Source: Polaribacter porphyrae
GTDB taxonomy: Bacteria; Bacteroidota; Bacteroidia; Flavobacteriales; Flavobacteriaceae
Length of the DNA: 64,000 nt
Direction: 5' to 3'
Assembly (NCBI RefSeq): GCF_002954685.1
Contig: NZ_MSCN01000001.1
Span: 3,526,400-3,590,399, forward strand
Shown: positions 8,727-16,729 of the stretch, piece after piece
Position numbering within the stretch: position 1 is the first letter of the stretch
How the letters are laid out: the number at the start of each line of letters is the position of its first letter
Translations under genes and position numbers: made by a program
Notes under the pieces: model-generated
Seen by the model: only the letters and a program-made list of their open reading frames with translations
Told to the model about the DNA's origin: nothing
Databases searched by the model: none

Positions 8727-9239
8727 ATGAATATGAAAAATTTAATTAAATATTGTTTGGTAGCGTTATTGGTTTTCGCATCATGTAAAAATGATAAAAA
8801 GCAAGAAGTGTCTAAAAAAGAAACCACTAAAGAGTTGGCAAGTTTTAATTCTTATGGAGATAAAATATCAGAAGAAAACTCACTTTCTGCTTCAGAAATG
8901 TATGCGAAATTCAAAACAATGAAAGTTGGTGATACTGTTAATGTAAAATTTTCATCAAAAATAAATGAGGTATGTTCTAAAAAAGGATGTTGGATGAAGT
9001 TACCAGTTGGTGAAACTGAAACTATGGTACGTTTTAAAGATTATGGTTTTTTTATGCCTTTAGATTCTAAAGACAAAGAGGTAATTGTAGAAGGTAAAGC
9101 ATTTGTTAAAGAAACTCCTGTTGATGAATTAAAGCATTATGCTGAAGATGCAGGTAAAAGCAAGGAAGAAATTGCAAAAATTACTGAACCAAAAATAGAA
9201 TATGCTTTTGAAGCGAATGGTGTTTTGATGAAAAAATAG
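8727..9239 (+). CDS. DUF4920 domain lipoprotein
   Basis: About 170 residues from the ATG at 8727 (a TTG at 8715 and an ATG at 8733 are alternatives; the -7 box favours 8727 or 8733). Lipoprotein signal LVALLVFASCKND. The mature part has SFNSYGDKISEENSLSASEM, VCSKKGCWMKLPVG (a Cys pair in a small OB-like fold) and VEGKAFVKETPVDELKHYAEDAGK, the DUF4920 pattern. Function unknown; the paired Cys might bind metal or form a disulfide, as an inference. Single gene. Confidence 0.85.
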   Translation: MNMKNLIKYCLVALLVFASCKNDKKQEVSKKETTKELASFNSYGDKISEENSLSASEMYAKFKTMKVGDTVNVKFSSKINEVCSKKGCWMKLPVGETETMVRFKDYGFFMPLDSKDKEVIVEGKAFVKETPVDELKHYAEDAGKSKEEIAKITEPKIEYAFEANGVLMKK

Positions 9240-9243
9240 TTTG

Positions 9244-9330
9244 GATTATTAGATTTTTGGATGTTAAGATTATTAGATATTCTTAAAAAATAAAAATCCA
9301 ACAAGCTAAAAATCTCGTACTCTAATAATC
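9244..9330. repeat. Intergenic repeat with direct and inverted GATTATTAG copies
   Basis: GATTATTAGAT occurs at 9244 and again at 9268, and GATTATTAG occurs inverted at 9322-9330. TTTTTGGAT and AAAAATCC add a second complementary pair. The segment can fold into an imperfect hairpin and looks like a degenerate REP-type spacer between the DUF4920 gene and mnmD. Confidence 0.55.
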
Positions 9331-9340
9331 TAAATCACTT

Positions 9341-10003
9341 TTGAAACGCGAAATTATTATTACTTCTGATGGTTCTACAACCATTCATTTACCAGATTGG
9401 AATGAGCAATATCATTCTAAACACGGAGCAATACAAGAAGCTTATCATGTTTTTATAAAAAGCGGTTTAGAGTATGTAAAAAAGAACAAAATTTCTATTT
9501 TAGAAATAGGTTTTGGCACGGGTTTAAATGCTTTTATCACTTTTTTAGAAGGTAAAAAGAACAATCATAAAATTGATTATGTTGGTATTGAAGCATATCC
9601 TGTTGATGATAATGAAATACAGAAACTCAATTATGTAATTGAATTAGAAGCGAGTGATTTTCAATCTATTTTTGATAAAATTCATACTACTCCTTGGGAA
9701 GAGAAACATACAATTTCTGAAGATTTTTTACTCACAAAGAGGCAACAACTCTTTAAGAATATTAACGATGAAAATGCCTTTAATTTAATTTATTTTGATG
9801 CTTTTGGAGCTAGAGTTCAACCTGAATTATGGACTGAATCTATTTTTAAAAGAATGTATAAAGCTTTAAAAATTAATGGAGTTTTAGTAACCTATTCTGC
9901 AAAAGGCAGTGTTAGAAGAGCTATGCAAGCTGTTGGTTTTAGTGTAGAACGTTTACCTGGGCCTCCAGGAAAAAGAGAAATGTTAAGAGCTATTAAAACT
10001 TAA
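9341..10003 (+). CDS. mnmD: tRNA U34 methyltransferase, MnmD-type
   Basis: 220 residues. Starts at TTG with KREIIITSDGSTTI. Blocks in order: YHSKHGAIQEAYHVFIKSGL, SAM-binding ILEIGFGTGLNAF (about 54-66), YVGIEAYPV, LIYFDAFGARVQPELW and LVTYSAKGSVRRAMQAVGF, then LPGPPGKREMLRA. This matches the MnmD (DUF752) half of MnmC, which makes the final methyl transfer to give 5-methylaminomethyl-(2-thio)uridine at tRNA position 34. The FAD oxidase half of MnmC is absent, as is usual for stand-alone MnmD. Confidence 0.9.
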   Translation: MKREIIITSDGSTTIHLPDWNEQYHSKHGAIQEAYHVFIKSGLEYVKKNKISILEIGFGTGLNAFITFLEGKKNNHKIDYVGIEAYPVDDNEIQKLNYVIELEASDFQSIFDKIHTTPWEEKHTISEDFLLTKRQQLFKNINDENAFNLIYFDAFGARVQPELWTESIFKRMYKALKINGVLVTYSAKGSVRRAMQAVGFSVERLPGPPGKREMLRAIKT

Positions 10004-10056
10004 AATTAGTATAGTTCAGTTTATATCTTTAATTTTATAAATATAAACAAGTTTAC

Positions 10057-10188
10057 ATGGAATTTAAAAGGAAATTTGGCAAACAAAGAAAATCAAAACC
10101 TAAAAAAGGATTGTTTTTAATTTTGTTATTGATAGTAGCCTTATATTTATGGTTTAATGCAGAATCGTTGATGAATGCATTTTTTTAA
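10057..10188 (+). CDS. Small single-pass membrane protein, 43 residues
   Basis: ATG at 10057, stop TAA ending 10188. A very basic N-terminus (KRKFGKQRKSKPKKG) is followed by one strongly hydrophobic helix (LFLILLLIVALYLWF) and a short tail. By the positive-inside rule the basic end is cytoplasmic. It ends 9 nt before ruvC and is likely co-transcribed with it. Its function is unknown. The coding call rests on the coherent amphipathic layout, the ATG and the tight spacing. Confidence 0.6.
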   Translation: MEFKRKFGKQRKSKPKKGLFLILLLIVALYLWFNAESLMNAFF

Positions 10189-10197
10189 AATCAATTT

Positions 10198-10752
10198 TTG
10201 GCTACAGAAAAAATAATTTTAGGTATAGACCCTGGAACAACAATTATGGGTTTTGGAATCATAAAAATTGTTGGTAAGAAGATGGAGTTTATTCAAATGA
10301 ATGAGCTTCAACTTAAAAAATATAACGATCATTACTTAAAATTAAAACTCATTTTTGAAAGAACCATTCAGTTAATTGATACTTACAATCCAGATGAAAT
10401 TGCTATTGAAGCTCCTTTTTTTGGTAAGAATGTACAATCAATGTTAAAATTGGGTAGAGCTCAAGGTGTTGCAATGGCAGCAGGTTTATCAAGAGAAATT
10501 CCCATTACAGAATACTTGCCTAAAAAAATTAAAATGGCAATTACTGGCAATGGAAATGCTAGTAAAGAGCAAGTAGCATTGATGCTAAAATCACTTTTAA
10601 ACTTAAAAACCTTACCAAAAAATTTAGATGCTACAGATGGTTTAGCAGCTGCAGTTTGTCATTTTTACAATTCAGGAAAAGTTGTTGGAGGAAAGAATTA
10701 TACTGGTTGGGCTTCTTTTGTAAAGCAGAATGAAAAAAGAGTTGATAAGTAG
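10198..10752 (+). CDS. ruvC: Crossover junction endodeoxyribonuclease RuvC
   Basis: 184 residues from a TTG start. The acidic catalytic residues are visible: D11 in [10 protein letters not shown]71 in [11 protein letters not shown], and D144 and D147 in [13 protein letters not shown]. RuvC cuts Holliday junctions symmetrically after RuvAB branch migration. ruvA and ruvB are not in this window. The C-terminus is longer than in E. coli by a few residues. It follows the 43-residue membrane protein gene and precedes a four-helix-bundle gene. Confidence 0.95.
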   Translation: MATEKIILGIDPGTTIMGFGIIKIVGKKMEFIQMNELQLKKYNDHYLKLKLIFERTIQLIDTYNPDEIAIEAPFFGKNVQSMLKLGRAQGVAMAAGLSREIPITEYLPKKIKMAITGNGNASKEQVALMLKSLLNLKTLPKNLDATDGLAAAVCHFYNSGKVVGGKNYTGWASFVKQNEKRVDK

Positions 10753-10753
10753 G

Positions 10754-10771
10754 CAGTTGCAGTTCCAGTTT
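10754..10771. repeat. CAGTTN x3 hexamer array (left flank)
   Basis: Three CAGTT units at exact 6-nt spacing (10754, 10760, 10766), directly after the ruvC stop. The inverted counterpart lies at 11163-11186, on the other side of the four-helix-bundle gene. Confidence 0.7.
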
Positions 10772-10787
10772 TCAAAAAATAATAATT

Positions 10788-11153
10788 ATGAGTTTCACAG
10801 ATTTATTAGCATTTAAAAAATCATTTTCTTTGGCAATGAAAATTTTTGAAGTTTCAAAAAGTTTTCCAAAAGAAGAAAAATATTCTCTTACAGATCAAAT
10901 AAGAAGATCTTCTAGAAGTGTTTCTGCTAATATTTCTGAAGCTTATAGAAAAAGGCAATATCCAAAACATTTTGTAAGTAAATTAAGTGACTCTGATGCC
11001 GAAAATTCAGAAACTTATACTTGGTTATTATTTGCTTTAGAATGTAAATATATTGACAAACTAAAATTTGAAGATTTACGAAAAGACAATTTAGATGTAG
11101 GTAGATTGATAAATTACATGATTAATAACTCTAGTAAATTTGGTGTAAAGTAA
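10788..11153 (+). CDS. Four-helix-bundle protein (S23 / bAvd-like family)
   Basis: 121 residues with the family pattern: LLAFKKSFSLAMKIFEVSK, FPKEEKYSLTDQIRRSSRSV, SANISEAYRKRQY, KHFVSKLSDSDAENSET and LLFALECKYI. Such proteins are encoded in 23S rRNA intervening sequences and in retroelements (Avd), and also free in Bacteroidetes genomes as here. No rRNA or reverse transcriptase is nearby. It is bounded by short inverted hexamer arrays and sits between ruvC and hemW, so it looks like an inserted unit. Function unknown. Confidence 0.88.
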   Translation: MSFTDLLAFKKSFSLAMKIFEVSKSFPKEEKYSLTDQIRRSSRSVSANISEAYRKRQYPKHFVSKLSDSDAENSETYTWLLFALECKYIDKLKFEDLRKDNLDVGRLINYMINNSSKFGVK

Positions 11154-11162
11154 CAAATTGCC

Positions 11163-11186
11163 AACTGAAACTGTAAACTGAAAACT
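11163..11186. repeat. AACTG repeat array (right flank, inverted)
   Basis: AACTG at 11163, 11169 and 11176 and AACT at 11183 are reverse complements of the CAGTT units at 10754-10771. With them they enclose the four-helix-bundle gene. Confidence 0.7.
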
Positions 11187-11189
11187 ATT

Positions 11190-12323
11190 TTGTCAGGAAT
11201 TTACATTCACATACCATTTTGCAAACAAGCTTGTTATTATTGTAACTTCTATTTCTCAACATCATTAAAAAAGAAAGATGAGTTGTTAAATTGTTTGGTA
11301 AAAGAAATTGAATTAAGAAAAAATGAAATTGAAATTAATGTTATAGAAACTATTTATTTTGGAGGAGGAACACCATCTATATTATCAACTTCAGAAATTC
11401 AAAAGTTAATTGATGCAGTTTATAATAATTTTAAAGTAATAGATAATCCTGAAATTACGTTAGAAGCAAATCCTGATGATTTATCAGAAGAAAAAATTAT
11501 TGAGCTTTCAAAATCACCAATTAATAGATTAAGTATTGGAATTCAATCTTTTTTTGAGTACGATTTAAAGTTGATGAACAGAGCTCACAATTCATCAGAA
11601 GCTAAAAAATGTTTAGAAATTGCAACTCAATATTTTAATAATATTTCTGTGGATTTAATTTACGGAATTCCAGATTGTACGAATGAACAATGGAGAGAAA
11701 ATATCCAAACTGCTTTGAGTTTTGGAGTGCCACATATTTCGAGTTACGCATTAACTGTAGAACCAGAAACTGCTTTAGAAAGCTTTATCAGAAAAGGAAT
11801 CATCAAAAATGTAGATGATGACAAAGCTGAAGAACAATTTGTAATTCTAACAGAAGAATTAAACAAAGCAGGTTTTATTCATTACGAATTGTCTAATTTT
11901 GGTAAAGAAGGCTTTTTTAGTAAAAACAATTCTTCTTATTGGTTAGGAAAATCATATTTAGGTATTGGCCCAGCAGCACATTCTTTTGATGGAGAACAAC
12001 GCAGTTGGAATGTGCAAAATAATGCTATTTACATCAAAAAAATAAACCAAAACGAATTACCAATTCAAAGAGAAACCTTGTCTATTACAGACAGATATAA
12101 TGAATATGTAATGACAGGTTTGCGCACAATTTGGGGAGTTTCGCTTATAAAAATTAAAAATGATTTTGGCGAAAATTATGCCAAATACTTAAAGATGCAA
12201 TCTAAAAAGTTTATTGAAAAAGAATTATTGTATATTGAAAACGATATTTTAAAAACCACAAAAAAAGGTAAATTTCTTTCTGATGGGATTGCCTCTGACT
12301 TATTTAAACTGAACTTAAATTGA
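11190..12323 (+). CDS. hemW: Radical SAM heme chaperone HemW
   Basis: 377 residues from a TTG start (SGIYIHIPFCKQACYYCNFY). The radical SAM cluster Cys are C11, C15 and C18 (CxxxCxxC), with an extra Cys-rich aromatic context typical of HemW/HemN-like proteins. Further blocks are ETIYFGGGTPSIL, EITLEANPDDL, RLSIGIQSF, SVDLIYGIPDCT, HISSYALTVEP, HYELSNFGKEG and YLGIGPAAHSFDG. HemW is a heme-binding chaperone rather than a true coproporphyrinogen oxidase. Its TGA overlaps the TTG of the next gene by 4 nt, so the two are translationally coupled. Confidence 0.93.
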   Translation: MSGIYIHIPFCKQACYYCNFYFSTSLKKKDELLNCLVKEIELRKNEIEINVIETIYFGGGTPSILSTSEIQKLIDAVYNNFKVIDNPEITLEANPDDLSEEKIIELSKSPINRLSIGIQSFFEYDLKLMNRAHNSSEAKKCLEIATQYFNNISVDLIYGIPDCTNEQWRENIQTALSFGVPHISSYALTVEPETALESFIRKGIIKNVDDDKAEEQFVILTEELNKAGFIHYELSNFGKEGFFSKNNSSYWLGKSYLGIGPAAHSFDGEQRSWNVQNNAIYIKKINQNELPIQRETLSITDRYNEYVMTGLRTIWGVSLIKIKNDFGENYAKYLKMQSKKFIEKELLYIENDILKTTKKGKFLSDGIASDLFKLNLN

Positions 12324-13072
12324 AAGTAACAATAGAATATAATTCAAGAAAAATAGAAGTAGATATTTCGAATCCAATTGATATTTCTATTCCAATTGAC
12401 ACATCAAAAGAGAATGTAAATGCTTGGTATATAGACGACCCGAAAATATCTGCAGAAACACAAGATGGCTATGAAATTAGTGTTGCTAATGGAGCTGTAG
12501 TTAATTTCAATAACATCAGTTTTAATCCTCATTCTCACATAACGCACACAGAATGTGTGGGTCATATTACTAAAGAAGTACATTCTGTAAATCAAAATTT
12601 GAAATATTTTATTTTTTTAGCAGAAGTGGTTACTATAGCTCCTTTGTTTCATAATGGCGATTTTTTGATTGGGGTAAAACAATTGAGAACAGCTTTGCGA
12701 AATAAGAAACGTGATGCTATTGTAATTCGTACGTTACCTAATTTAGAGGATAAAAAGAGTATGAGATATTCTAACACTAATCCTACTTATCTATCTGAAA
12801 AAGCCGCCATTTATTTAAGAGAAAAAGGAATTAAACATTTATTAATTGATTTACCTTCAGTTGATAAAGAAAAGGATGATGGCAAATTGTTATCACACAA
12901 TGCTTTTTGGAATACAGCTGGAGAAATACGAATGGATGCTACAATAACAGAGTTTATTTATGTACCTAATGATATAGAAGATGGTGAATATTTATTGAAT
13001 TTAATGATTGCACCTTTCGAGAATGATGCAACACCAAGTAAACCTGTTTTGTATAAAATTATCAAAGATTAG
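12320..13072 (+). CDS. Cyclase family protein (kynurenine formamidase-like)
   Basis: 250 residues from a TTG that overlaps the hemW stop. It has the metal-binding NPHSHITHTECVGHI motif of the cyclase/KynB family, and later FWNTAGEIRMDATITEFIYVP and LMIAPFENDATPSKPVLY. These are Zn/Mn amide hydrolases acting on cyclic amides or N-formylkynurenine; the substrate here is unknown because no tryptophan catabolic gene is adjacent. It is in a tight operon with hemW upstream and an alpha/beta hydrolase starting directly after its TAG. Confidence 0.82.
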   Translation: MKVTIEYNSRKIEVDISNPIDISIPIDTSKENVNAWYIDDPKISAETQDGYEISVANGAVVNFNNISFNPHSHITHTECVGHITKEVHSVNQNLKYFIFLAEVVTIAPLFHNGDFLIGVKQLRTALRNKKRDAIVIRTLPNLEDKKSMRYSNTNPTYLSEKAAIYLREKGIKHLLIDLPSVDKEKDDGKLLSHNAFWNTAGEIRMDATITEFIYVPNDIEDGEYLLNLMIAPFENDATPSKPVLYKIIKD

Positions 13073-14014
13073 ATGAGTAAAACTTCCAAAAAAAAATATA
13101 CTTTTTATGCAATTTTAATAGTCTTAATTTTATTGATAAAAAGTGTTGTATATTCTGATATTTCTGTGGAAGATTTAAAAATGGAATATGCAAATAAGTA
13201 TTCTAAATTTATAGAAATTGACGGTATGCAAGTGCATTATAGAGATGAAGGAAAAGGTTTTCCTATTATTTTAATTCACGGTACTGCATCTTCTTTACAC
13301 ACTTGGGATGCTTGGACAACTGAACTCACAAAAACCAATAGAATTATTAGAATGGATTTGCCTGCATTCGGACTTACAGGACCAAATACAACTGCTGATT
13401 ATTCTATAAAAAGCTATACGAATTTTTTACATCAATTTTTAGAGAAAGTAAAAGTGGATAAATTCCATTTGGCAGGAAACTCTTTAGGAGGAAACATTGC
13501 CTGGAATTATGCAGCAGAATATCCTAATAAAGTTGAAAAACTCATTTTAGTAGATGCAAGTGGTTTGCCCACAAATAAACCACAACCTGCCGTTTTTAAA
13601 ATGGCGAAAACTCCAATTTTAAGTGATTTGTTTTTGTATGTAACACCAAAGTTTTTCATTAAAAAGAATATGAAAGAAGTGTATGCAGACGATTCTAAAA
13701 TAACAGATGATTTAATAAATAGGTATCATAAAATGGCTTTAAGAGTAGGTAACAGACAAGCGTTTATTGATAGAGCTAGAATGGATTTTAAAATGGGTTC
13801 AAAAGCAAATTTAGAAAAGTTAAAAAGTGTAAAAACACTAACATTATTACTTTGGGGAGCACAAGATAGTTGGATTCCTTTAGATAATGGAATACGAATG
13901 GATAGTGTAATGCAAAATTCGAAACTGGTAGTTTTAGAAAATTCGGGTCATGTACCCATGGAAGAGAATCCTGAAGAGAGTTTACAATTGTTACTTGAGT
14001 TTTTAAAGAAATGA
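13073..14014 (+). CDS. Membrane-anchored alpha/beta hydrolase
   Basis: 313 residues. An N-terminal membrane segment (FYAILIVLILLIKSVVY, about 9-25) anchors the protein. The hydrolase core has the oxyanion block IILIHGTASSLHTW, the nucleophile elbow LAGNSLGGNIAW, the acid region LLLWGAQDSWIPLDNG and the catalytic His in NSGHVPMEENPE. Substrate unknown. ATG follows immediately after the upstream stop, and the next gene overlaps by 4 nt (ATGA), so it is part of the hemW-cyclase-hydrolase operon. Confidence 0.85.
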   Translation: MSKTSKKKYTFYAILIVLILLIKSVVYSDISVEDLKMEYANKYSKFIEIDGMQVHYRDEGKGFPIILIHGTASSLHTWDAWTTELTKTNRIIRMDLPAFGLTGPNTTADYSIKSYTNFLHQFLEKVKVDKFHLAGNSLGGNIAWNYAAEYPNKVEKLILVDASGLPTNKPQPAVFKMAKTPILSDLFLYVTPKFFIKKNMKEVYADDSKITDDLINRYHKMALRVGNRQAFIDRARMDFKMGSKANLEKLKSVKTLTLLLWGAQDSWIPLDNGIRMDSVMQNSKLVVLENSGHVPMEENPEESLQLLLEFLKK

Positions 14015-14238
14015 AAAATTGGAAACTTCTTTTTTACTCTTTGACAGCTTTAGGAATTTATTTTCTATTTGATAAATCACCTTTATTTGATGGACTTTTA
14101 CAAAAATTAGAAAAAGCTAATTCAACTTATGCAATAGGATATTACATATTAATAAAAATTGGTGGTTGGTTTTTACTACTTTTTGGAACACTGGGAATTC
14201 TAATGTTTCTATATTATTTAATTAAAACCAAGGACTAA
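14011..14238 (+). CDS. Small two-helix membrane protein, unknown
   Basis: 75 residues. Two hydrophobic stretches, about 4-20 (KLLFYSLTALGIYFLF) and 44-70 (YYILIKIGGWFLLLFGTLGI and following). The start ATG overlaps the hydrolase TGA. I do not recognise a family. The overlap makes it a real gene and the last one of the operon. Confidence 0.65.
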   Translation: MKNWKLLFYSLTALGIYFLFDKSPLFDGLLQKLEKANSTYAIGYYILIKIGGWFLLLFGTLGILMFLYYLIKTKD

Positions 14239-14261
14239 AAACTATCAACCAACTACTAACT

Positions 14262-15242
14262 TCAAAACCATTTCTTACGTTTAAAATACCAAACAGAAAT
14301 AATAGTTATTAAAATCATAATCCCTAATAAAATAAAATAGCCATATTTAAATTTTAGCTCGGGTATATTTTCGAAATTCATACCATAGATTCCAGCTAAA
14401 AAAGTAAGGGGAATAAAAATGACAGAAAGAATGGTCAAGGTTTTCATCACCTCATTTAAACGATGACCTTGAATGCTAAAAATCAAGTTAATTTTACTCT
14501 CTAATTCTTGTAATTCAAAATCGATATTAGAAATTAAATTGTTGGTTTGTTCTTTTAACTCGCTAAAATATTTCACATCAAAATTATCAATTTCTATTTT
14601 TTCTAATTTAATGATTGTATCTCGTAAACTTAATGTTGCTTTTTTAAAATTGAATAATTCTTGCTTGCGTTTTTCTACTAATGATGTAAATTCTGGAGTT
14701 GGTTTTATTTGCGTGGAATTTAATTTGTCAGCACTTAATTCAGCATTTCTTTGATACGTTTCTTGGTAATTATCTACTATAGATTCTAATAGTAAAAACA
14801 GTAAATAATCTGTTTTTTTACGTCTCACAATTCCCTTATTACCTTCCAAACGCTCGCGAATCCAATCAAAATAATCACCATCTTTTTCTTGAATACTCCA
14901 CAAATAACTAGAAGAAACTACAAAAAGCATTTGTTCAGAATCTAAAACTTCACTTTTAGTAATTAAAACACGAGTAGAAATAAAAACCAAATCATCTAAT
15001 AAAATTACTTTGTTAGAATGCTCTTGATTCATAAATAATTTCATCAAGAAATCATCTAACTTGTTGTTAGAAACTATGGTTTTAAAAATTTCTGTGAATT
15101 TATTTCCATATGTGTTCAACCATTCAATAGTTTGCGTTTTGTTAGTTAAAATGATTTCAGAAATAGTATCATAATCATTTTTCTGATAATTTTCAGCAGA
15201 ATAGGTAATCAACGAAGTACGTTCTAGAAATTCCTTTTCCAT
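14262..15242 (-). CDS. corA: CorA-family magnesium/cobalt transporter
   Basis: 326 residues. A long charged helical cytoplasmic domain is followed by two C-terminal membrane helices. The first ends in the family signature YGMN (IPLTFLAGIYGMNFENIP, about residue 290); the second is YFILLGIMILITIISVWYF. The last residues KRKKWF are the basic cytoplasmic tail. CorA forms a pentameric channel for Mg2+ and related divalent ions. Converges with the small membrane protein gene, 23 nt apart. Confidence 0.9.
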   Translation of the reverse strand: MEKEFLERTSLITYSAENYQKNDYDTISEIILTNKTQTIEWLNTYGNKFTEIFKTIVSNNKLDDFLMKLFMNQEHSNKVILLDDLVFISTRVLITKSEVLDSEQMLFVVSSSYLWSIQEKDGDYFDWIRERLEGNKGIVRRKKTDYLLFLLLESIVDNYQETYQRNAELSADKLNSTQIKPTPEFTSLVEKRKQELFNFKKATLSLRDTIIKLEKIEIDNFDVKYFSELKEQTNNLISNIDFELQELESKINLIFSIQGHRLNEVMKTLTILSVIFIPLTFLAGIYGMNFENIPELKFKYGYFILLGIMILITIISVWYFKRKKWF

Positions 15243-15256
15243 ATTAAAATTAATTG

Positions 15257-15264
15257 TAGATTTG
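15257..15264 (+). promoter_or_regulatory. -7 promoter box for the MmcQ/YjbR gene
   Basis: TAGATTTG, exact TAnnTTTG, 23 nt before the ATG at 15288. Confidence 0.5.
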
Positions 15265-15287
15265 GTTTATAAAGATACTTTTTAAAA

Positions 15288-15656
15288 ATGAATATTGAGC
15301 AATTACGAGATTTTTGCATTACCAAAAAAGGTGTTACAGAACATTTTCCTTTTGATGATGTTACTCTGGTTTTTAAAGTGATGAATAAAATGTTTGCATT
15401 ATCTGGTTTAGATAGATGGGAAAGAGGAGAAGAGAGTATCAACTTAAAATGTGATCCTGAAAAATCGGAAGAATTACGTGGAGAATATGAAGGCATCAAT
15501 CCTGGTTTTCATATGAGTAAAAAACACTGGAATACAATCACTATAAACACAAGTGATGTTTCAGATGATTTAGTTAGAGAACTTATCAATCATTCTTACG
15601 ATTTGGTGGTAAGTGGTTTGACTAAAAAAGCACAAAGAGAATTGGAAGAGTTATAG
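15288..15656 (+). CDS. MmcQ/YjbR family protein
   Basis: 122 residues. The start region LRDFCITKKGVTEHFPFDD, the centre LVFKVMNKMFAL and the end GFHMSKKHWNTITI...LINHSYDLVVSGL follow the MmcQ/YjbR (CyaY-like fold, double wing) pattern. Suggested to bind DNA; actual role unknown. Its 3' end overlaps the convergent AraC gene by 6 nt. Confidence 0.88.
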   Translation: MNIEQLRDFCITKKGVTEHFPFDDVTLVFKVMNKMFALSGLDRWERGEESINLKCDPEKSEELRGEYEGINPGFHMSKKHWNTITINTSDVSDDLVRELINHSYDLVVSGLTKKAQRELEEL

Positions 15657-16490
15657 ATTTTTGTATTTTAAAGGAGTAATTTTTTTTAGCTCTTTAAATT
15701 TCCTGTTGAAATTGGATATATTTTGAAAACCAACCTTATAAGCAATTTCAGCAATAGATATTTCTTCTTTAGTTTGTATCAATTTACACGCATTTTCAAT
15801 GCGTAGTTCAGTTAAAAAACTAATATAAGTCTTGTTGGTTCTTCTTTTAAAATATTTACAAAAGGCATTTTTTGTCATATTAGCAACGTTAGCAACATCT
15901 TTTAAATAAATAGTTTGATGCGCATTTTCAATCGTAAAATCGAATACATTTCGCATCTTTTTTCCCTCCAAATCAGAGTATTGTTTGGTGTAAATAAAAT
16001 TAGAAAGAGGTTTTGTATTCGCTTTAGAAATCAATTTTAAAATCTCTAAAAACAAAATAAAACGTTCTAATTTTGTAGCATTTTTAAGTTTTTTAAAGAT
16101 TTCTATAATTTCTTTCTTCTTGTTTTGAACAATCAAACCTTGGTAAGATTTTTTAAAAAATCGGTCGAGCTCAGTAAACTCACTCAACTTAAAAAAATCA
16201 TCCCCAAAAGAAGTCTCCGTAAAAAAGAGACTTAACATTTTAGAGTTTGTAGCAACATTTTTATCACTCTTAAAAGCATGAGGCAAATTGCTTCCAATAA
16301 CGAAAATATCATTTTTTTCGTAGCTAAAAATGCTATCACCCATTAGTAAAGTACCATTTCCTTTTTCAATAAAACTTATTTGAATTTCATCATGTTGATG
16401 TAATTTATCATAAAAAATAAGTTCTATGTCTTCTTGATAAATCAATGCATTGTTTTCTGGTTTTGGTATTTTAAAAGGATATACTTTCAC
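15651..16490 (-). CDS. AraC family regulator, probably of hydroxyproline genes
   Basis: 279 residues. N-terminal cupin-type sensor (LHQHDEIQISFIEKGNGTL, about 31-49), C-terminal AraC DNA-binding domain with YLKDVANVANMTKNAFCKYF and ISIAEIAYKVGFQNISNFNR, ending LKKITPLKY. It is transcribed away from the hydroxyproline catabolic genes, with about 240 nt between the two starts. That arrangement makes it the likely inducer-responsive activator of the cluster; this is inferred from position only. The spacer also holds a 42-bp repeat. Confidence 0.85.
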   Translation of the reverse strand: MKVYPFKIPKPENNALIYQEDIELIFYDKLHQHDEIQISFIEKGNGTLLMGDSIFSYEKNDIFVIGSNLPHAFKSDKNVATNSKMLSLFFTETSFGDDFFKLSEFTELDRFFKKSYQGLIVQNKKKEIIEIFKKLKNATKLERFILFLEILKLISKANTKPLSNFIYTKQYSDLEGKKMRNVFDFTIENAHQTIYLKDVANVANMTKNAFCKYFKRRTNKTYISFLTELRIENACKLIQTKEEISIAEIAYKVGFQNISNFNRKFKELKKITPLKYKNL

Positions 16491-16504
16491 TTTTTTTAAA
16501 TGTC

Positions 16505-16546
16505 AGTTCGAGTGATTTTGAGGTACGAAAAATTGTATCGAGAACT
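16505..16546. repeat. 42-bp interspersed repeat, copy 1
   Basis: Begins AGTTCGAGTGATTTTGAGG and ends TATCGAGAACT; the ends AGTTC and GAACT are inverted, and ATTTT/AAAAT inside can pair. It is 40/42 identical to copy 2 at 20381. It lies 14 nt upstream of the AraC ATG. I recall this family as common between flavobacterial genes. Confidence 0.8.
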
Positions 16547-16729
16547 AATTTATAAACTAAAAACACTTTTCATTTACTCAAAAGATTCTTAATTTATATA
16601 TAATACAAAAATATTCAAAATTAATTATATGTATACAATAATGGATAATATAATATTAAAAATGAATAATTTCCACCTATTTTAAAAGAGTAAGGATTCA
16701 TAATTTTATATCAAATAAATTAGATTAAA

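Noticed and set aside
10788..11153. 23S rRNA intervening sequence
   Set aside because: The protein family suggests it, but no rRNA sequence surrounds the gene.
15224..15499. A 91-residue frame antisense to the MmcQ/YjbR gene
   Set aside because: It mirrors a well-supported gene and has no recognisable features.
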